Shown here in pieces: positions 34,571 through 43,611 of a stretch of DNA of 64,000 nt. A program made the translations under genes and the position numbers. The notes below the pieces were generated by a model, which ran no database searches, had not been told where the DNA came from, and saw only the letters and a program-made list of their open reading frames with translations. Source of the DNA: Vulgatibacter incomptus (lineage in GTDB: Bacteria > Myxococcota > Myxococcia > Myxococcales > Vulgatibacteraceae); the NCBI RefSeq assembly GCF_001263175.1, contig NZ_CP012332.1, positions 1,857,501 to 1,921,500 on the forward strand. The letters run 5' to 3'. Numbering within the stretch: the stretch's first letter is position 1; every line of letters starts with the position of its first letter.

Positions 34571-35389
34571 GTGCTTCTCGCGGGAAAGAAGATCCTGATC
34601 ACCGGCGTGCTCACGCCCCAGTCCATCGCCTACATCGTGGCGGAGCTCGCCCAGCAGCAGGGCGCCGAGATCGTGCTGACCGGCTTCGGGAGGGGCATGT
34701 CCCTCACCGAGCGGAGCGCCAAGCGCCTCGATCCCGCGCCGGAGGTCCTCGAGCTCGACGTCACCAACCCCGAGCACTTCCCGAAGCTGCGCGAGACGCT
34801 GGCCAAGAAGTGGGACCGCCTCGACGGCATCGTCCACGCCATCGGCTTCGCTCCCGAGGACGCCCTCGGTGGAAACTTCCTGAACACGCCGTGGGAGAGC
34901 GTCTCGACGGCGTTCCGCGTCTCGACTTTCTCGCTGAAGGAGATCTCCACGGCTCTCGCTCCTCTGATGCCGCCTGGCTCGGGGATCGTCACCCTGGATT
35001 TCGACAACACCAACAACGCGTGGCCGATCTACGACTGGATGGGCGTCTGCAAGGCGGCGCTGACCTCCACCGTGCGCTACCTCGCCCGGGACCTGGGCCC
35101 GAAGGGGATCCGCGTGAACTCCCTCGCGGCCGGCCCGCTCGTGACCATGGCCGCCAAGGGCATCCCCGGCTTCAAGACCCTCGAGAAGCGCTGGCCCAAG
35201 CAGGCGCCGCTTGGCTGGGACTCGCGCACGCAGCACGGCGCCGTGGCCCGCACCACCGTCGCCCTCCTCTCCGACTGGCTGCCTGCCACCACCGGTGAGA
35301 TGGTCCACGTCGACGGTGGCTACCACGCGGTGGGCGCCGCGCCGATCGATCCCGACCTCGACGAGAACAACGGCCCCTCGGAGGGCTGA
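34571..35389 (+). CDS. fabI: NADH-dependent enoyl-ACP reductase, InhA-like
   Basis: FabI reduces the trans-2-enoyl-ACP double bond in the last step of each fatty-acid elongation cycle. This 272-residue short-chain dehydrogenase has the dinucleotide site 'ITGVLTPQSIAYIVAE', and the catalytic Tyr154-X2-Met157-X3-Lys161 ('YDWMGVCK'), which is the InhA spacing. 'VAAG'-like 'SLAAGPLVTMAAKGIPG' and 'PLGWDSRTQ...ALLSDWLPATTGEMVHVDGG' (pattern) are much closer to mycobacterial InhA than to E. coli FabI. The GTG start has AGGAG about six bases upstream. It is monocistronic, with a strong hairpin after the stop, and diverges from the pdh operon. Confidence 0.88.
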   Translation: MLLAGKKILITGVLTPQSIAYIVAELAQQQGAEIVLTGFGRGMSLTERSAKRLDPAPEVLELDVTNPEHFPKLRETLAKKWDRLDGIVHAIGFAPEDALGGNFLNTPWESVSTAFRVSTFSLKEISTALAPLMPPGSGIVTLDFDNTNNAWPIYDWMGVCKAALTSTVRYLARDLGPKGIRVNSLAAGPLVTMAAKGIPGFKTLEKRWPKQAPLGWDSRTQHGAVARTTVALLSDWLPATTGEMVHVDGGYHAVGAAPIDPDLDENNGPSEG

Positions 35390-35402
35390 GCGCGCCTCAA
35401 GG

Positions 35403-35429
35403 AATCGGCCCCGTCACGCGGGGCCGATT
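35403..35429. terminator. Terminator between fabI and hemD
   Basis: AATCGGCCCCG and CGGGGCCGATT form an 11-bp perfect stem with a 5-base loop, followed by TCGTT on the plus strand. It lies 14 bases after fabI and 13 bases beyond the convergent hemD stop, so it can serve both. Confidence 0.8.
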
Positions 35430-35441
35430 TCGTTCAAACGC

Positions 35442-36224
35442 TCAGAGCGTTCGAAGGGCGTCGACGACCGCGGATGCCATTCCCTCGTCGTCGGCTCGCG
35501 ACGCGACCCACACGTCGTCGATTCCGGCCTTTTCCAGGGCTGCTGCGGTCGTCTCGCCGATCGCTACCGCCCGCGCCCTGCCGAGGCCCGACGAAGCCGC
35601 CGCCAGCACCGCCTCCACGGCGGAGGGGCTTGCGAAGACGACCGCGTCGACAGCACCTGCTCGCAGATTCGCCACCAGGGGCTCGAGCTCCGCCGGCGAC
35701 GCACGCAGCGTCCGATACGCCGCGACGACCTCGACGACGGCCCCTCGGGACTCGAGCCCTCCCCGCAGCTCTTCCCTCCCCTCCTCCGCCCGAGGCTGGA
35801 GGAAGCGCGCCCCGCGGATCCGCTCCCCGAGGAAGCTCCCGACCGCGATCGCCAGCGCCGAGCCGTACTCCGCCCCGGGGACGACGTCGACACAGATGCC
35901 GAGCCGGCCGAGGGCCGCGGCAGTCCCCTGGCCCACGGCGCCGATCACGACCCCGTTGAGCGAGGCGTTCCCGCCGCCCGCTGAGCGGAGGCGGAGCCAG
36001 AAGGGCTCCACCGAAGCGGGCGAAGTGAAGAGCACGCCCGCGTAGCGTCCGGAGAACACGCCGGCGATCCCGCGATCCAGCGGCCCCCACGAAGTGGGCG
36101 GCGCCCGGCGGATCGCCGGCGTGAGGAGCACCAAAGCCCCCATTCCCTCGAGCTTGCGCCGGAGCGAGTCGGTCGACTCCGCTGGACGCGTGAGGGCGAC
36201 GCGCCTCCCGTCCAGCGGCCCCAC
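35442..36224 (-). CDS. hemD: Uroporphyrinogen-III synthase
   Basis: HemD closes and inverts ring D of hydroxymethylbilane to make uroporphyrinogen III, the branch point for haem, sirohaem and cobalamin. The family is poorly conserved, but the two-domain pattern is visible: 'LDGRRVALTRPAE' at the start, 'AGVLFTSPASVEPFW' in the first domain, and 'VDAVVFASPSAVEAVL' and 'AVAIGETTAAALEKAG' in the second. It is 260 residues from a GTG that overlaps the hemC stop (TAGTG). Position directly after hemC supports the call. The frame stays open into hemC, but those upstream codons are a shadow. Confidence 0.88.
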   Translation of the reverse strand: MGPLDGRRVALTRPAESTDSLRRKLEGMGALVLLTPAIRRAPPTSWGPLDRGIAGVFSGRYAGVLFTSPASVEPFWLRLRSAGGGNASLNGVVIGAVGQGTAAALGRLGICVDVVPGAEYGSALAIAVGSFLGERIRGARFLQPRAEEGREELRGGLESRGAVVEVVAAYRTLRASPAELEPLVANLRAGAVDAVVFASPSAVEAVLAAASSGLGRARAVAIGETTAAALEKAGIDDVWVASRADDEGMASAVVDALRTL

Positions 36225-37159
36225 TAGTGGGGCACGCCGACGGTAGCGCCTGCCAGCTCGTCCAGGATCTTCCTGGCGCCCATGGCGAGGAGCACCCCGG
36301 CGACCATCTCGCCGATTTCGGCGGCGTTCGCGGGGTCGCCCCTGCGCTCCGCGTGGAGGAGGCCGGTGCCGTCCGGGCGGCCGACGAGCGCGCGCAGGGT
36401 GAGGACGCCGCCCTCGACGGTGGCGTGGCCGGCGATCGGGACCTGGCAGCCGCCCTCGAGCCTCGCGAGCAGCGCCCGCTCCGCGTCGGTGGCAGCCCGG
36501 GTCGGGGCGTGGTCCAGCTTGGCGACGATGGATCCCAGCTCCGGATCGCCGTCGCGGATCTCGATCGCCAGCGCGCCCTGCCCGATGGCGGGGATCGAGC
36601 GCTTCGCGTCGAGGACCTCTGTGGCGGCGTCCGCCAGCCCGAGCCTGCGCAGGCCGGCGTAGGCCAGGACCACGGCGTCGACCTCGGCGTCCGCCTTTGA
36701 GAGGCGCGTCTGCACGTTGCCGCGGACGTTGACGATCTCGAGGTCGGGACGCACCGCCTTGAGCTGGCACTGCCGCCGAAGGCTGCTCGTGCCGAGGCGG
36801 GCGCCCTTGGGGAGCGCGTCGAGGGTGCGCCACCTGGGCGAGCAGAGGGCGTCGCGGGGATCCTCCCGCTCGGTCACCGCGCCCAGGGCCAGGCCCGGCG
36901 GGAACACCGTGGGCACGTCCTTCAGCGAGTGGACGGCGAGGTCGGCCCTGCCATCCAGCAGCGCCTCCTCGATCTCCTTCACGAAGAGCCCCTTGCCGCC
37001 GACGCGGGCCAGGGGCACGTCGAGGATCCGGTCCCCGGTGGTGACGAGGGGAAGGAGCTCGACCGAACGGCCGGTGAGGGTCTTCAAGCGCTCGGCAATG
37101 TGCTCCGCCTGCCACAAGGCCAGGGCGCTCCGCCGCGTGGCGATCACGAGTGGTTTCAC
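36224..37159 (-). CDS. hemC: Porphobilinogen deaminase (hydroxymethylbilane synthase)
   Basis: HemC condenses four porphobilinogens into hydroxymethylbilane. The 311-residue protein has 'IATRRSALALWQA', the catalytic-Asp region 'HSLKDVPT' (about 77-84), the Arg-rich substrate site 'GTSSLRRQCQL' (about 123-133), 'NVRGNVQTRL', and Cys238 in 'LEGGCQVPIAGHA', which carries the dipyrromethane cofactor. GTG 37159 was chosen because it starts the conserved N-terminus and has a purine-rich GAGCGGGA upstream. It sits between hemA (64 bp gap) and hemD (overlap). Confidence 0.95.
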   Translation of the reverse strand: MKPLVIATRRSALALWQAEHIAERLKTLTGRSVELLPLVTTGDRILDVPLARVGGKGLFVKEIEEALLDGRADLAVHSLKDVPTVFPPGLALGAVTEREDPRDALCSPRWRTLDALPKGARLGTSSLRRQCQLKAVRPDLEIVNVRGNVQTRLSKADAEVDAVVLAYAGLRRLGLADAATEVLDAKRSIPAIGQGALAIEIRDGDPELGSIVAKLDHAPTRAATDAERALLARLEGGCQVPIAGHATVEGGVLTLRALVGRPDGTGLLHAERRGDPANAAEIGEMVAGVLLAMGARKILDELAGATVGVPH

Positions 37160-37223
37160 GATTCCCGCTCCCGATGTGCGCGTTCGCGCAATTGCATGGC
37201 CAGCGAGGCGACGCGGAAAGCCG

Positions 37224-38600
37224 TCACCTGGCGGCTCCCCGTCCCGCGACCCGCGCCGGGCCGTGGGCCTGGCCTTCTGCGTCTTCCGCAGACTCGGCCG
37301 AGGCTCCCTCCACCAGGCGCAGCGCCACCGCCTGGCGACGGGCCTCGTCAAGGCCGAAGAGCTTCACCGCCGCGTCGAGGAGCGCGCCGTCGTCCTCCTC
37401 GCCCGCCGCCCGGATCCGGGTGGTGGGCTCGTGGAGGAGCTTGTTGACGATCGCCCGCGCCAGCGCCTCGAGGCACTTCCGCTGGTTCTCGTCCTGTCCT
37501 ACGCCGAGGCGCGCCAGCGTCCGCTCGACCTCCGCGTGGGCCAGCGCCTCGCTGCGGAGCCGCAGCTCCCGGACGAGCGGCGCTGCCTCGCTCCGCATCG
37601 CGGCCACGAACGCGGCGGCCTCCTCGCCCACGATCGCCTCGGCCCGCACCGCTTCCTCCTGGCGGGCGCGGCGGTTGGCGTCGATCGCCTTGTCGAGATC
37701 GTCGACGTCGTAGACGTAGATCCCGTCGAGGCCGTTGACCTTCGGGTCCACGTCCCGCGGCACGGCGAGGTCGATGAAGAAGAGCGGCCGGTGCTTGCGC
37801 GCCTTGCGGGCGGCCTGAGCGAGCTCGACGGTGATCACGGGCATCGGCGCCGCGGTGGAGCAGACCACCACGTCCGCCTCTGCGAGGCGCTGGGGCAAGG
37901 TCTCCCAGGGATGGGCTTCGCCGCCCACCTCGCGGGCGAGGTGCTCCGCCCGCTCGGGCGAGCGGTTCACCACCATCACCCGGCTGGCCCCGGCCCCCTG
38001 GAGGTGCCGTGCCGCGAGGGCGCTCATCTTGCCGGCTCCCACCAGGAGCACGGCGCGTCCGTGGATCGAGCCGAGGATCCGGGTGGCCAGCGCCACCGCC
38101 GCGAAGCTCATCGAGACCGCGGACTCGCCCACCTTCGTCTCGTTGCGGACGCGCTTGGCCACGGCGAAGGCCTTGCGGCAGGCGCGCGAAAGGACCGCGC
38201 CCACGGCGCCCGCCTCCTCCGCCGTCGCGAACGCGGACTTCACCTGCCCGAGGATCTGGGGCTCGCCGACCACCATCGAGTCGAGGCTCGAGCAGACGCG
38301 GAAGAGGTGCCGGACCGCCTCCTTGCCCTGGCGCTCGTAGAGGTGGGCGTCGACGGCTGCGTCGCGGCTCGAGAGGTAGTCGCGGATCGCGCGGGCGGCC
38401 CTCGAGGCGCTGTCGGTCGTGGCGGCGTAGACCTCCACCCGGTTGCAGGTGGAGACCACGAGGCTCTCCGCCAGCATGGGCTGCGCGCGCAGGTCCCGGA
38501 GGGCGTCGCCGAGGACGGACTCCGCGACGGCGATCTTCTCGCGGACCGCGATCGGCGCGGTGTGGTGGGAGAGGCCCACGAGGACGAGCTCGACGCTCAC
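37224..38600 (-). CDS. hemA: Glutamyl-tRNA reductase
   Basis: HemA reduces glutamyl-tRNA to glutamate-1-semialdehyde, the first committed step of the C5 pathway to haem. This 458-residue protein has 'VGLSHHTAPIAVRE', the nucleophile Cys52 in 'STCNRVEVY', 'SSLDSMVVGEPQILGQVK', the NADPH site 'VLLVGAGKMS', and the C-terminal dimerisation helices. The final 40 residues (Glu/Ala/Gly-rich) extend beyond the usual end. The GTG start overlaps the stop of the CcsA/HemX-type gene (GTGA), implying coupled translation. Confidence 0.95.
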   Translation of the reverse strand: MSVELVLVGLSHHTAPIAVREKIAVAESVLGDALRDLRAQPMLAESLVVSTCNRVEVYAATTDSASRAARAIRDYLSSRDAAVDAHLYERQGKEAVRHLFRVCSSLDSMVVGEPQILGQVKSAFATAEEAGAVGAVLSRACRKAFAVAKRVRNETKVGESAVSMSFAAVALATRILGSIHGRAVLLVGAGKMSALAARHLQGAGASRVMVVNRSPERAEHLAREVGGEAHPWETLPQRLAEADVVVCSTAAPMPVITVELAQAARKARKHRPLFFIDLAVPRDVDPKVNGLDGIYVYDVDDLDKAIDANRRARQEEAVRAEAIVGEEAAAFVAAMRSEAAPLVRELRLRSEALAHAEVERTLARLGVGQDENQRKCLEALARAIVNKLLHEPTTRIRAAGEEDDGALLDAAVKLFGLDEARRQAVALRLVEGASAESAEDAEGQAHGPARVAGRGAAR

Positions 38601-39400
38601 GCCTGCCCCCCAGCGAAGACCCCGGCGAAGGCGAAGGAGAGCAGCACGAAGCCGACCATCGTGCTCCAGGCCACCCGCCGCCCGCGCCAGCCCACCGTCT
38701 GGCGGAGGAGCACCACCAGGGCCGTCAGGGCCCAGGCCACGAGGGCGAAGCCCTGCTTCGAGCGGAGCGCGAAGAAGTCACCCGTCTCGCTCGCCGAGAA
38801 GAAGGCGCCGGTGACGATGGTGACGGAGAGGAGGAGGAAGCCCACGAGCATGAGCTGGTAGTTGAGGCGGTCGAGGAGCTCCAGAGAGGGGAGCCGCCAG
38901 AACATCGCGCCGCCCGCGCGCTTGGCCTTCACCTCTCGTTCCAGAAGCAGATACATCAGGGCGACCACGAAGCCCAGGGCGAAGAGCGCCAGGCCTCCGA
39001 TGGCCACCGCGATGTGAACGGGCAGGAGCACGCCGCCCAGGGGGCTCCCCTGGACGACCGCGCCGGGGATCGCGTGGGCGGGGAGCAGGGTCGCCACCAC
39101 CAGCGGGCCCACGAAGGCGCCGACGGCAGGGGCCTGGATCCAGCGGCTGAGGAGCAGGTAGGCGCCCACCACCAGGAAGGCCAGGAAGGAGAGGCCCTCC
39201 GAGAGGCGGAAGGCCCCGTCGTGCCACAGCTCCACGGCGCGGATCGCCACCGCTCCCCCGTGGAAGACGAAGCCGGCGAAGAGCAAGCCGGTGGCGAGCC
39301 TCGCGCGGCGCTCGGAGGCGCGCACGAGCCAGCCCAGGTAGAGGGCGGCGGCGGGGGCGTAGGCGACGAGCCCGAGATGGAAGAGAATCCCTGGGTTCAC
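38597..39400 (-). CDS. CcsA/HemX-type cytochrome c assembly membrane protein
   Basis: A polytopic membrane protein of 267 residues with about eight hydrophobic helices. It resembles CcsA/HemX: a tryptophan/serine-containing loop ('LWHDGAFRLSEGLSFLAFLV' in pattern) and several His residues in helices or loops that could ligate haem ('LFHLGLVAYAP', 'VFHGGAVAI', 'LLPVHIAVAIGG'). CcsA proteins handle haem for cytochrome c; HemX adjusts HemA level in some bacteria. The location immediately before hemA with a 4-base overlap fits the HemX arrangement. GTG 39400 is the likely start; the frame is open to 39463 but without membrane-protein character. Confidence 0.78.
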   Translation of the reverse strand: MNPGILFHLGLVAYAPAAALYLGWLVRASERRARLATGLLFAGFVFHGGAVAIRAVELWHDGAFRLSEGLSFLAFLVVGAYLLLSRWIQAPAVGAFVGPLVVATLLPAHAIPGAVVQGSPLGGVLLPVHIAVAIGGLALFALGFVVALMYLLLEREVKAKRAGGAMFWRLPSLELLDRLNYQLMLVGFLLLSVTIVTGAFFSASETGDFFALRSKQGFALVAWALTALVVLLRQTVGWRGRRVAWSTMVGFVLLSFAFAGVFAGGQA

Positions 39401-39477
39401 GAGACCACCAGCTTCGAGGAGGCCGACGAAGGAGCAGGCAACCGCACTCCTGGTCGAAGACACCTGGCCGAAAACAC

Positions 39478-39852
39478 CTAGCCGAAAAACGCGGCGAGGC
39501 GGTCCGGCTCATCCTCGCCCCGCGGGAGATCACCCGATTCGATCGACGGCGCGCCGCCCGGAGCAGGCGTGGACGCGACGAAGCCCGGGATCACCGAGTA
39601 GGCCACCTCCCCCAGCAGCACCGAGTCGCCGCAGAGCTCCCCGCCCATCTCCCGGAGCAGGGGCTCGGCCTTCACCTTCCCGAGGAGGCCGGCCGTGTCC
39701 TCGCCGTCGAGGATCTCCACGAAGCGGCAGGCCGACTCCAGCGGGAGGGTCGGACCCCCCGGGATCACGAGGCCGTCCCCGGAGACGTCTACGCGGCCCT
39801 CCGCGAGCCATCCGTCGAGAGTCGCCTGGGGAACGAAAAGGAGGCCGGACAT
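39478..39852 (-). CDS. Conserved-looking hypothetical protein
   Basis: A small acidic protein of 124 residues with no signal peptide or membrane segment. It begins 'MSGLLFVPQATLDGWLAEGRV' in pattern, has one central motif 'DGEDTAGLLGKVKAEPLLREMGGEL' in pattern, and ends with a Pro/Asp-rich tail. No known domain is recognised. Its position just upstream of the hem genes, with a gap of about 75 bp to the CcsA/HemX-type gene, and its high-GC codon use suggest a real gene. Confidence 0.65.
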   Translation of the reverse strand: MSGLLFVPQATLDGWLAEGRVDVSGDGLVIPGGPTLPLESACRFVEILDGEDTAGLLGKVKAEPLLREMGGELCGDSVLLGEVAYSVIPGFVASTPAPGGAPSIESGDLPRGEDEPDRLAAFFG

Positions 39853-39960
39853 GGGCGGGAGACTATCACCGCCGTCCGGCCCCCGCCACGGAGGCGTCGA
39901 CCGGAAGACAAGGCAGGCCGCGCGGATCCGGGGACTTCCCTGCCCCGCCCGGCGATCGAA

Positions 39961-40290
39961 CTAGACCGCCTTGTTGAGGGCGTCGGCCAGCTTGCTCTTG
40001 GGGACGGCGCCGACCACCTGATCGACGACCTTGCCGCCCTTGAAGACGAGGAGGGTCGGGATCGAGCGGATCCCGTACTTCATCGCCACCATCTGGTTCT
40101 CGTCGACGTTGAGCTTCCCGATCTTGGCCTTGCCCTTGTACTCGTTCGCCAGCTCCTCGACCGCCGGCGCGATCGCCCGGCAGGGCCCGCACCACACGGC
40201 CCAGAAATCGACCAGAACGGGCTCCTGGCTCCCCAGGACCTCGCTCTCGAAGTTGGAATCGGTGAAGGTCTTCACGTTCTCATTGGCCAT
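39961..40290 (-). CDS. trxA: Thioredoxin
   Basis: A 109-residue thioredoxin with the redox site Trp33-Cys34-Gly-Pro-Cys37 ('WAVWCGPC'), the buried Asp in 'PVLVDFWAV', and the cis-Pro loop '[13 protein letters not shown]'. It reduces disulfides in the cytoplasm with thioredoxin reductase. ATG 40290 was chosen for the usual N-terminus and GAGGAG about ten bases upstream. It follows rodA by about 120 bp on the same strand, with about 108 bp to the next gene, so it may have its own promoter. Confidence 0.95.
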   Translation of the reverse strand: MANENVKTFTDSNFESEVLGSQEPVLVDFWAVWCGPCRAIAPAVEELANEYKGKAKIGKLNVDENQMVAMKYGIRSIPTLLVFKGGKVVDQVVGAVPKSKLADALNKAV

Positions 40291-40413
40291 GTTCGACGGC
40301 TCCTCGCCTTGTGGGACTTCCACTTCGTTGGATGCACGAGCGGCGCCCAGGGTTCCGAGAGCGGGCCATGCTCGTGTGCAGCGAAAGACCATGCGTCATG
40401 GCCCGTCGGCCGA

Positions 40414-41550
40414 TCAAGCGAAACCACCTCGGCCCGGGCGCTCGCTCCGAGTGCCCACGTTCGCGAGGAGCCCGATTGAGGTCAGCACCGTCACCGCGGA
40501 CGATCCGCCGTAGCTCATGAGCGGCAGGGTCACGCCCACCACGGGGAGCAGGCCCGAGACCATCCCGATGTTCACGAAGACGTGCCAGAAGAGGAAGGCC
40601 ACGGCGCCGATGGCGAGGAAGGCGCCTTGCCGCTCCCGCGCCTGGGCCGCGATCCGCAGGCCCACCAGGCAGAGGGCGAGATAGAGCCCGAGGAGCACGA
40701 TGGCGCCCCGGAACCCCCACTCCTCCGCGAAGACCGAGAAGACGAAGTCGGTGTGCTGCTCGGGGAGGAACGAGAGCTGGGTCTGCGTGCCCTGGGCCCA
40801 GCCCTTCCCCGCCCACTGTCCCGAGCCCACCGCAATCATGGACTGGTTCGCGTGGTAGCCGGAGCCGAGGACATCGGCCTCGGGATCGAGGAAGGTGAGC
40901 ACCCGCTTCTTCTGGTAGTCGTGGAGCACGAAGAACCACGCCGCCACCGCCACCAGCAGCCCCGTGAGCGCGATGGTCGCCAGCGCCTTCCAGCGGACGC
41001 GGGAGGCGAGCACCATCGTGCCGGCGATCGCGGCCATCATCGACGCGGTCCCGAGGTCCGGCTGGTGGAGGATCAGCACGAAGGGGATCGCGATGATCAC
41101 CGCCGGCTTCCAGAGCTCGAGGAGCGTGTAGCCGCCGGCCTTCTCCCCCTCCTCGTGGTAGAAGCGGGCGAGCACGAAGACGACCGCCAGCTTGGCGAGC
41201 TCGGAGGGTTGGAGCCGCAAAGGGCCCAGCACGAGCCAGCGCTGGGCGCCCATCACCGTCTGCCCGTGCAGCTCCACCGCCACCAGCAGCAGGATCACCA
41301 GGGCGTAGAACGGCCAGGCGACCAGGTGGAGCATCCGGTAGTCCGCCGAGAGCGAGACGAGGGCGACGGACAGGCCGATCCCGAGCCAGGCGATCTGCGA
41401 GATCCACACGGGCGCGTGGGCGACCCGCGACGCGGAGGCGAGGTTCCCGACGCTGATCACGCCGATGGCGAGGGTGATCGCGAAGACCTCCCAGGGGACG
41501 CGGCGGAGGAAGCGGGCGTCGGCCCGTGGCGGAGTTCCGAGGAGGCTCAT
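40414..41550 (-). CDS. rodA: RodA, SEDS peptidoglycan glycosyltransferase
   Basis: RodA polymerises glycan strands during elongation with PBP2. The 378-residue protein has about ten membrane helices and the SEDS motifs 'LGPLRLQPSELAKLA', 'HQPDLGTASM' (with the essential Asp) and 'LPLMSYGGSSAV'. The start overlaps the PBP2 stop by four bases (ATGA), so the polymerase and its partner transpeptidase are translationally coupled. Confidence 0.95.
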   Translation of the reverse strand: MSLLGTPPRADARFLRRVPWEVFAITLAIGVISVGNLASASRVAHAPVWISQIAWLGIGLSVALVSLSADYRMLHLVAWPFYALVILLLVAVELHGQTVMGAQRWLVLGPLRLQPSELAKLAVVFVLARFYHEEGEKAGGYTLLELWKPAVIIAIPFVLILHQPDLGTASMMAAIAGTMVLASRVRWKALATIALTGLLVAVAAWFFVLHDYQKKRVLTFLDPEADVLGSGYHANQSMIAVGSGQWAGKGWAQGTQTQLSFLPEQHTDFVFSVFAEEWGFRGAIVLLGLYLALCLVGLRIAAQARERQGAFLAIGAVAFLFWHVFVNIGMVSGLLPVVGVTLPLMSYGGSSAVTVLTSIGLLANVGTRSERPGRGGFA

Positions 41551-43526
41551 CCCGCAACCCCTTCACCGTTCTCGATCACCGGCAGCTCCGGCGTGCCCGA
41601 CGGCGGCTCGAGGGCGGCGGGCGGCGCCTGCCGGGGGAGCTCGCGGTCGACGCCGCTCCTCGCAGAGGCACGGTCCTCCTCCTTGAGCTCCAGGTACTTC
41701 TCGATGATCTTCATCACGATCGGCGCTGCCTCCGCGCCGCCGTGGCCGCCGTGCTCCACGAGCACCACCACCGCGATCTCCGGATTCTCTGCCGGTGCGT
41801 AGGCCGCGAACCAGGCGTGATCCCGGGAGAACCAGTCCATCTGCTCCTTGCGGAGGCGGATGTTGCCGATCCGCACCACCTGCGCCGTGCCGCTCTTGCC
41901 GGCGACGCGAACGTTGGCGGGGCGGTGACGGAAGCCGGTGCCGCCGGGCTCGTTGACCACCTTGTCCAGGCCGCGGCGGACGATCTCGAGGTTCTCGCGC
42001 TTCACCCCGAGCTTGCGCTTCGCGTCGGGGAGGAAATCCTCCACCACCGAGCCGTCGGGGCGCACGATCTGCCTCACGAGCTGGGGGCGGTAGATCGTCC
42101 CGCCGTTGGCGATCGCCGCGTAGACCACGGCCATCTGCAGCGGGGTCACGTTGCTGTCGCCCTGGCCGATCACCGAGTTCAGCGCGAAGCCCTTGGTGTA
42201 GCCGCCCTTGGTGCGCTTGTCGTGGTACTCGGTCGAGGGGACGATGCCGGGCACCTCGAAGCCCAGGTCGAGGCCCGTGACCTCGCCGAGCCCGAAGCGC
42301 CGCGACATCTCGGCGAAGGGGTCGATGCCGAGCTTGTCCGCCGCCGCGTAGAACCAGGTGTCGCAGGAGACCTTCAGCGCCTCCTCGAGGTTCAGGATCC
42401 CGTGGCCGCTCTCCTTGTGACAGCGCCAGCGCCTCTTGCCCAGGGTGTAGCCGCCGCCGCACTGGATCGGGTGGCCGAAGCCGTGCTCGAGGGCCGCCAG
42501 GCCGGAGACGACCTTCTGCACCGAGCCCGGGTGGTAGTGATTCTGGGTCGCGCGGAGGAGCATCGGCTTGAGCGGATCCTCCATCAGCTCGCGCAGCTCC
42601 GCGCGGGAGATCCGCCCGGTCATCCGGTTCGGATCGAAGCCGGGCTTGGAGACCATGGCCAGGACGTAGCCTGTGTTGACGTCCATCACCACCGCGGACC
42701 CCGCCGGCTTGTCGAAGGCCTCCTCGGCCGCGGCCTGGAGCCTCGCGTCCAGCGAGAGCACGACGTTGGCCCCGGGGCGGCTGGGGACGAAGCGCTCGCC
42801 CGGCGGGATGAGCTCCTCGAGCTCCGGGAGCTTGCGGCCCTTGGCGTCGGCCACGACCCGCTCGACGCCGTCCACTCCCCGGAGCCAGCGCTCGTACCGC
42901 CGCTCGACCCCGATCTTGCCGACGTAGTCGCCGATCCGCAGGCCCCTCCCGTCGTCCCGGGCCTTCTGGATGTCGTCGGGGTTCGCCTCGCCCATGTAGC
43001 CGAGCGCGTGGGCGCCGAGGCTGCCCTTGCGGTAGTTGCGATGGGGCGCGCCGACCACGTCGACGCCGGGCAGGCTATCCTTGTTGGCCTCGAGGACGTC
43101 GAGATCGTCGCGGGTGAGATCGTATTGCACGAGGACCGGGCGGAAGCGCTCGAGCCCTCGGGTGTTCTCCACGGCGGACACCACGCGCCCGAGATCCTCG
43201 TCGTCGAGGCCCAGCTGCCCGGCGAGCCTTCCGATCACCTCGGGGCAGTCCTGGCAGAAGGCCGGGGTCAGGAAGACGTCGTAGCTCGGCCGGTTGTCGG
43301 CGAGGATCTGCCCCTTGCGGTCGAGGATCATCCCTCGATCCGACGCGACCCGCAGCTCCTTCACGAAGTTGCCGGAGCTCTTGGCGAAGTAGTCATCGCC
43401 CTTGAAGATCTCGAGGTACCAGAGCCTCCCGGCGAGCAGGAGGATCCCCAGCGCGACGGCGGCGCCGAGCCAGCCGATGCGCCGCTTCAGCTCCCGCTCC
43501 TCCCTCGCCCGGATCGCCAGCTTCAT
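41547..43526 (-). CDS. mrdA: Penicillin-binding protein 2 (elongation transpeptidase)
   Basis: PBP2 cross-links peptidoglycan in the elongation complex with RodA and MreCD. This 659-residue protein has an N-terminal membrane helix (about 18-36), the pedestal domain with 'DRKGQILADN', and the transpeptidase domain: active-site Ser335-X2-Lys338 ('PGSVQKVV'), 'SCD' at 388-390, and 'KSGTAQ' from residue 544. Two Cys residues at 91 and 94 and another at 369 resemble the zinc or disulfide positions seen in some PBP2s. It lies 85 bp after mreD and overlaps rodA. Confidence 0.95.
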   Translation of the reverse strand: MKLAIRAREERELKRRIGWLGAAVALGILLLAGRLWYLEIFKGDDYFAKSSGNFVKELRVASDRGMILDRKGQILADNRPSYDVFLTPAFCQDCPEVIGRLAGQLGLDDEDLGRVVSAVENTRGLERFRPVLVQYDLTRDDLDVLEANKDSLPGVDVVGAPHRNYRKGSLGAHALGYMGEANPDDIQKARDDGRGLRIGDYVGKIGVERRYERWLRGVDGVERVVADAKGRKLPELEELIPPGERFVPSRPGANVVLSLDARLQAAAEEAFDKPAGSAVVMDVNTGYVLAMVSKPGFDPNRMTGRISRAELRELMEDPLKPMLLRATQNHYHPGSVQKVVSGLAALEHGFGHPIQCGGGYTLGKRRWRCHKESGHGILNLEEALKVSCDTWFYAAADKLGIDPFAEMSRRFGLGEVTGLDLGFEVPGIVPSTEYHDKRTKGGYTKGFALNSVIGQGDSNVTPLQMAVVYAAIANGGTIYRPQLVRQIVRPDGSVVEDFLPDAKRKLGVKRENLEIVRRGLDKVVNEPGGTGFRHRPANVRVAGKSGTAQVVRIGNIRLRKEQMDWFSRDHAWFAAYAPAENPEIAVVVLVEHGGHGGAEAAPIVMKIIEKYLELKEEDRASARSGVDRELPRQAPPAALEPPSGTPELPVIENGEGVAG

Positions 43527-43611
43527 CGCGTTCGGCTTCTACCCCTTCTTTCCGCCCGAGGACAAACCGCAAACGCTCGCCCGCCCTTCCCTGCCACGGA
43601 CGTTCGGTGGG

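Noticed and set aside
35442-37115. One long protein covering hemD and part of hemC (possible HemC-HemD fusion)
   Set aside because: hemC motifs are in another frame and end at TAG, overlapped by a GTG for hemD. The long frame is hemD plus its shadow in hemC.
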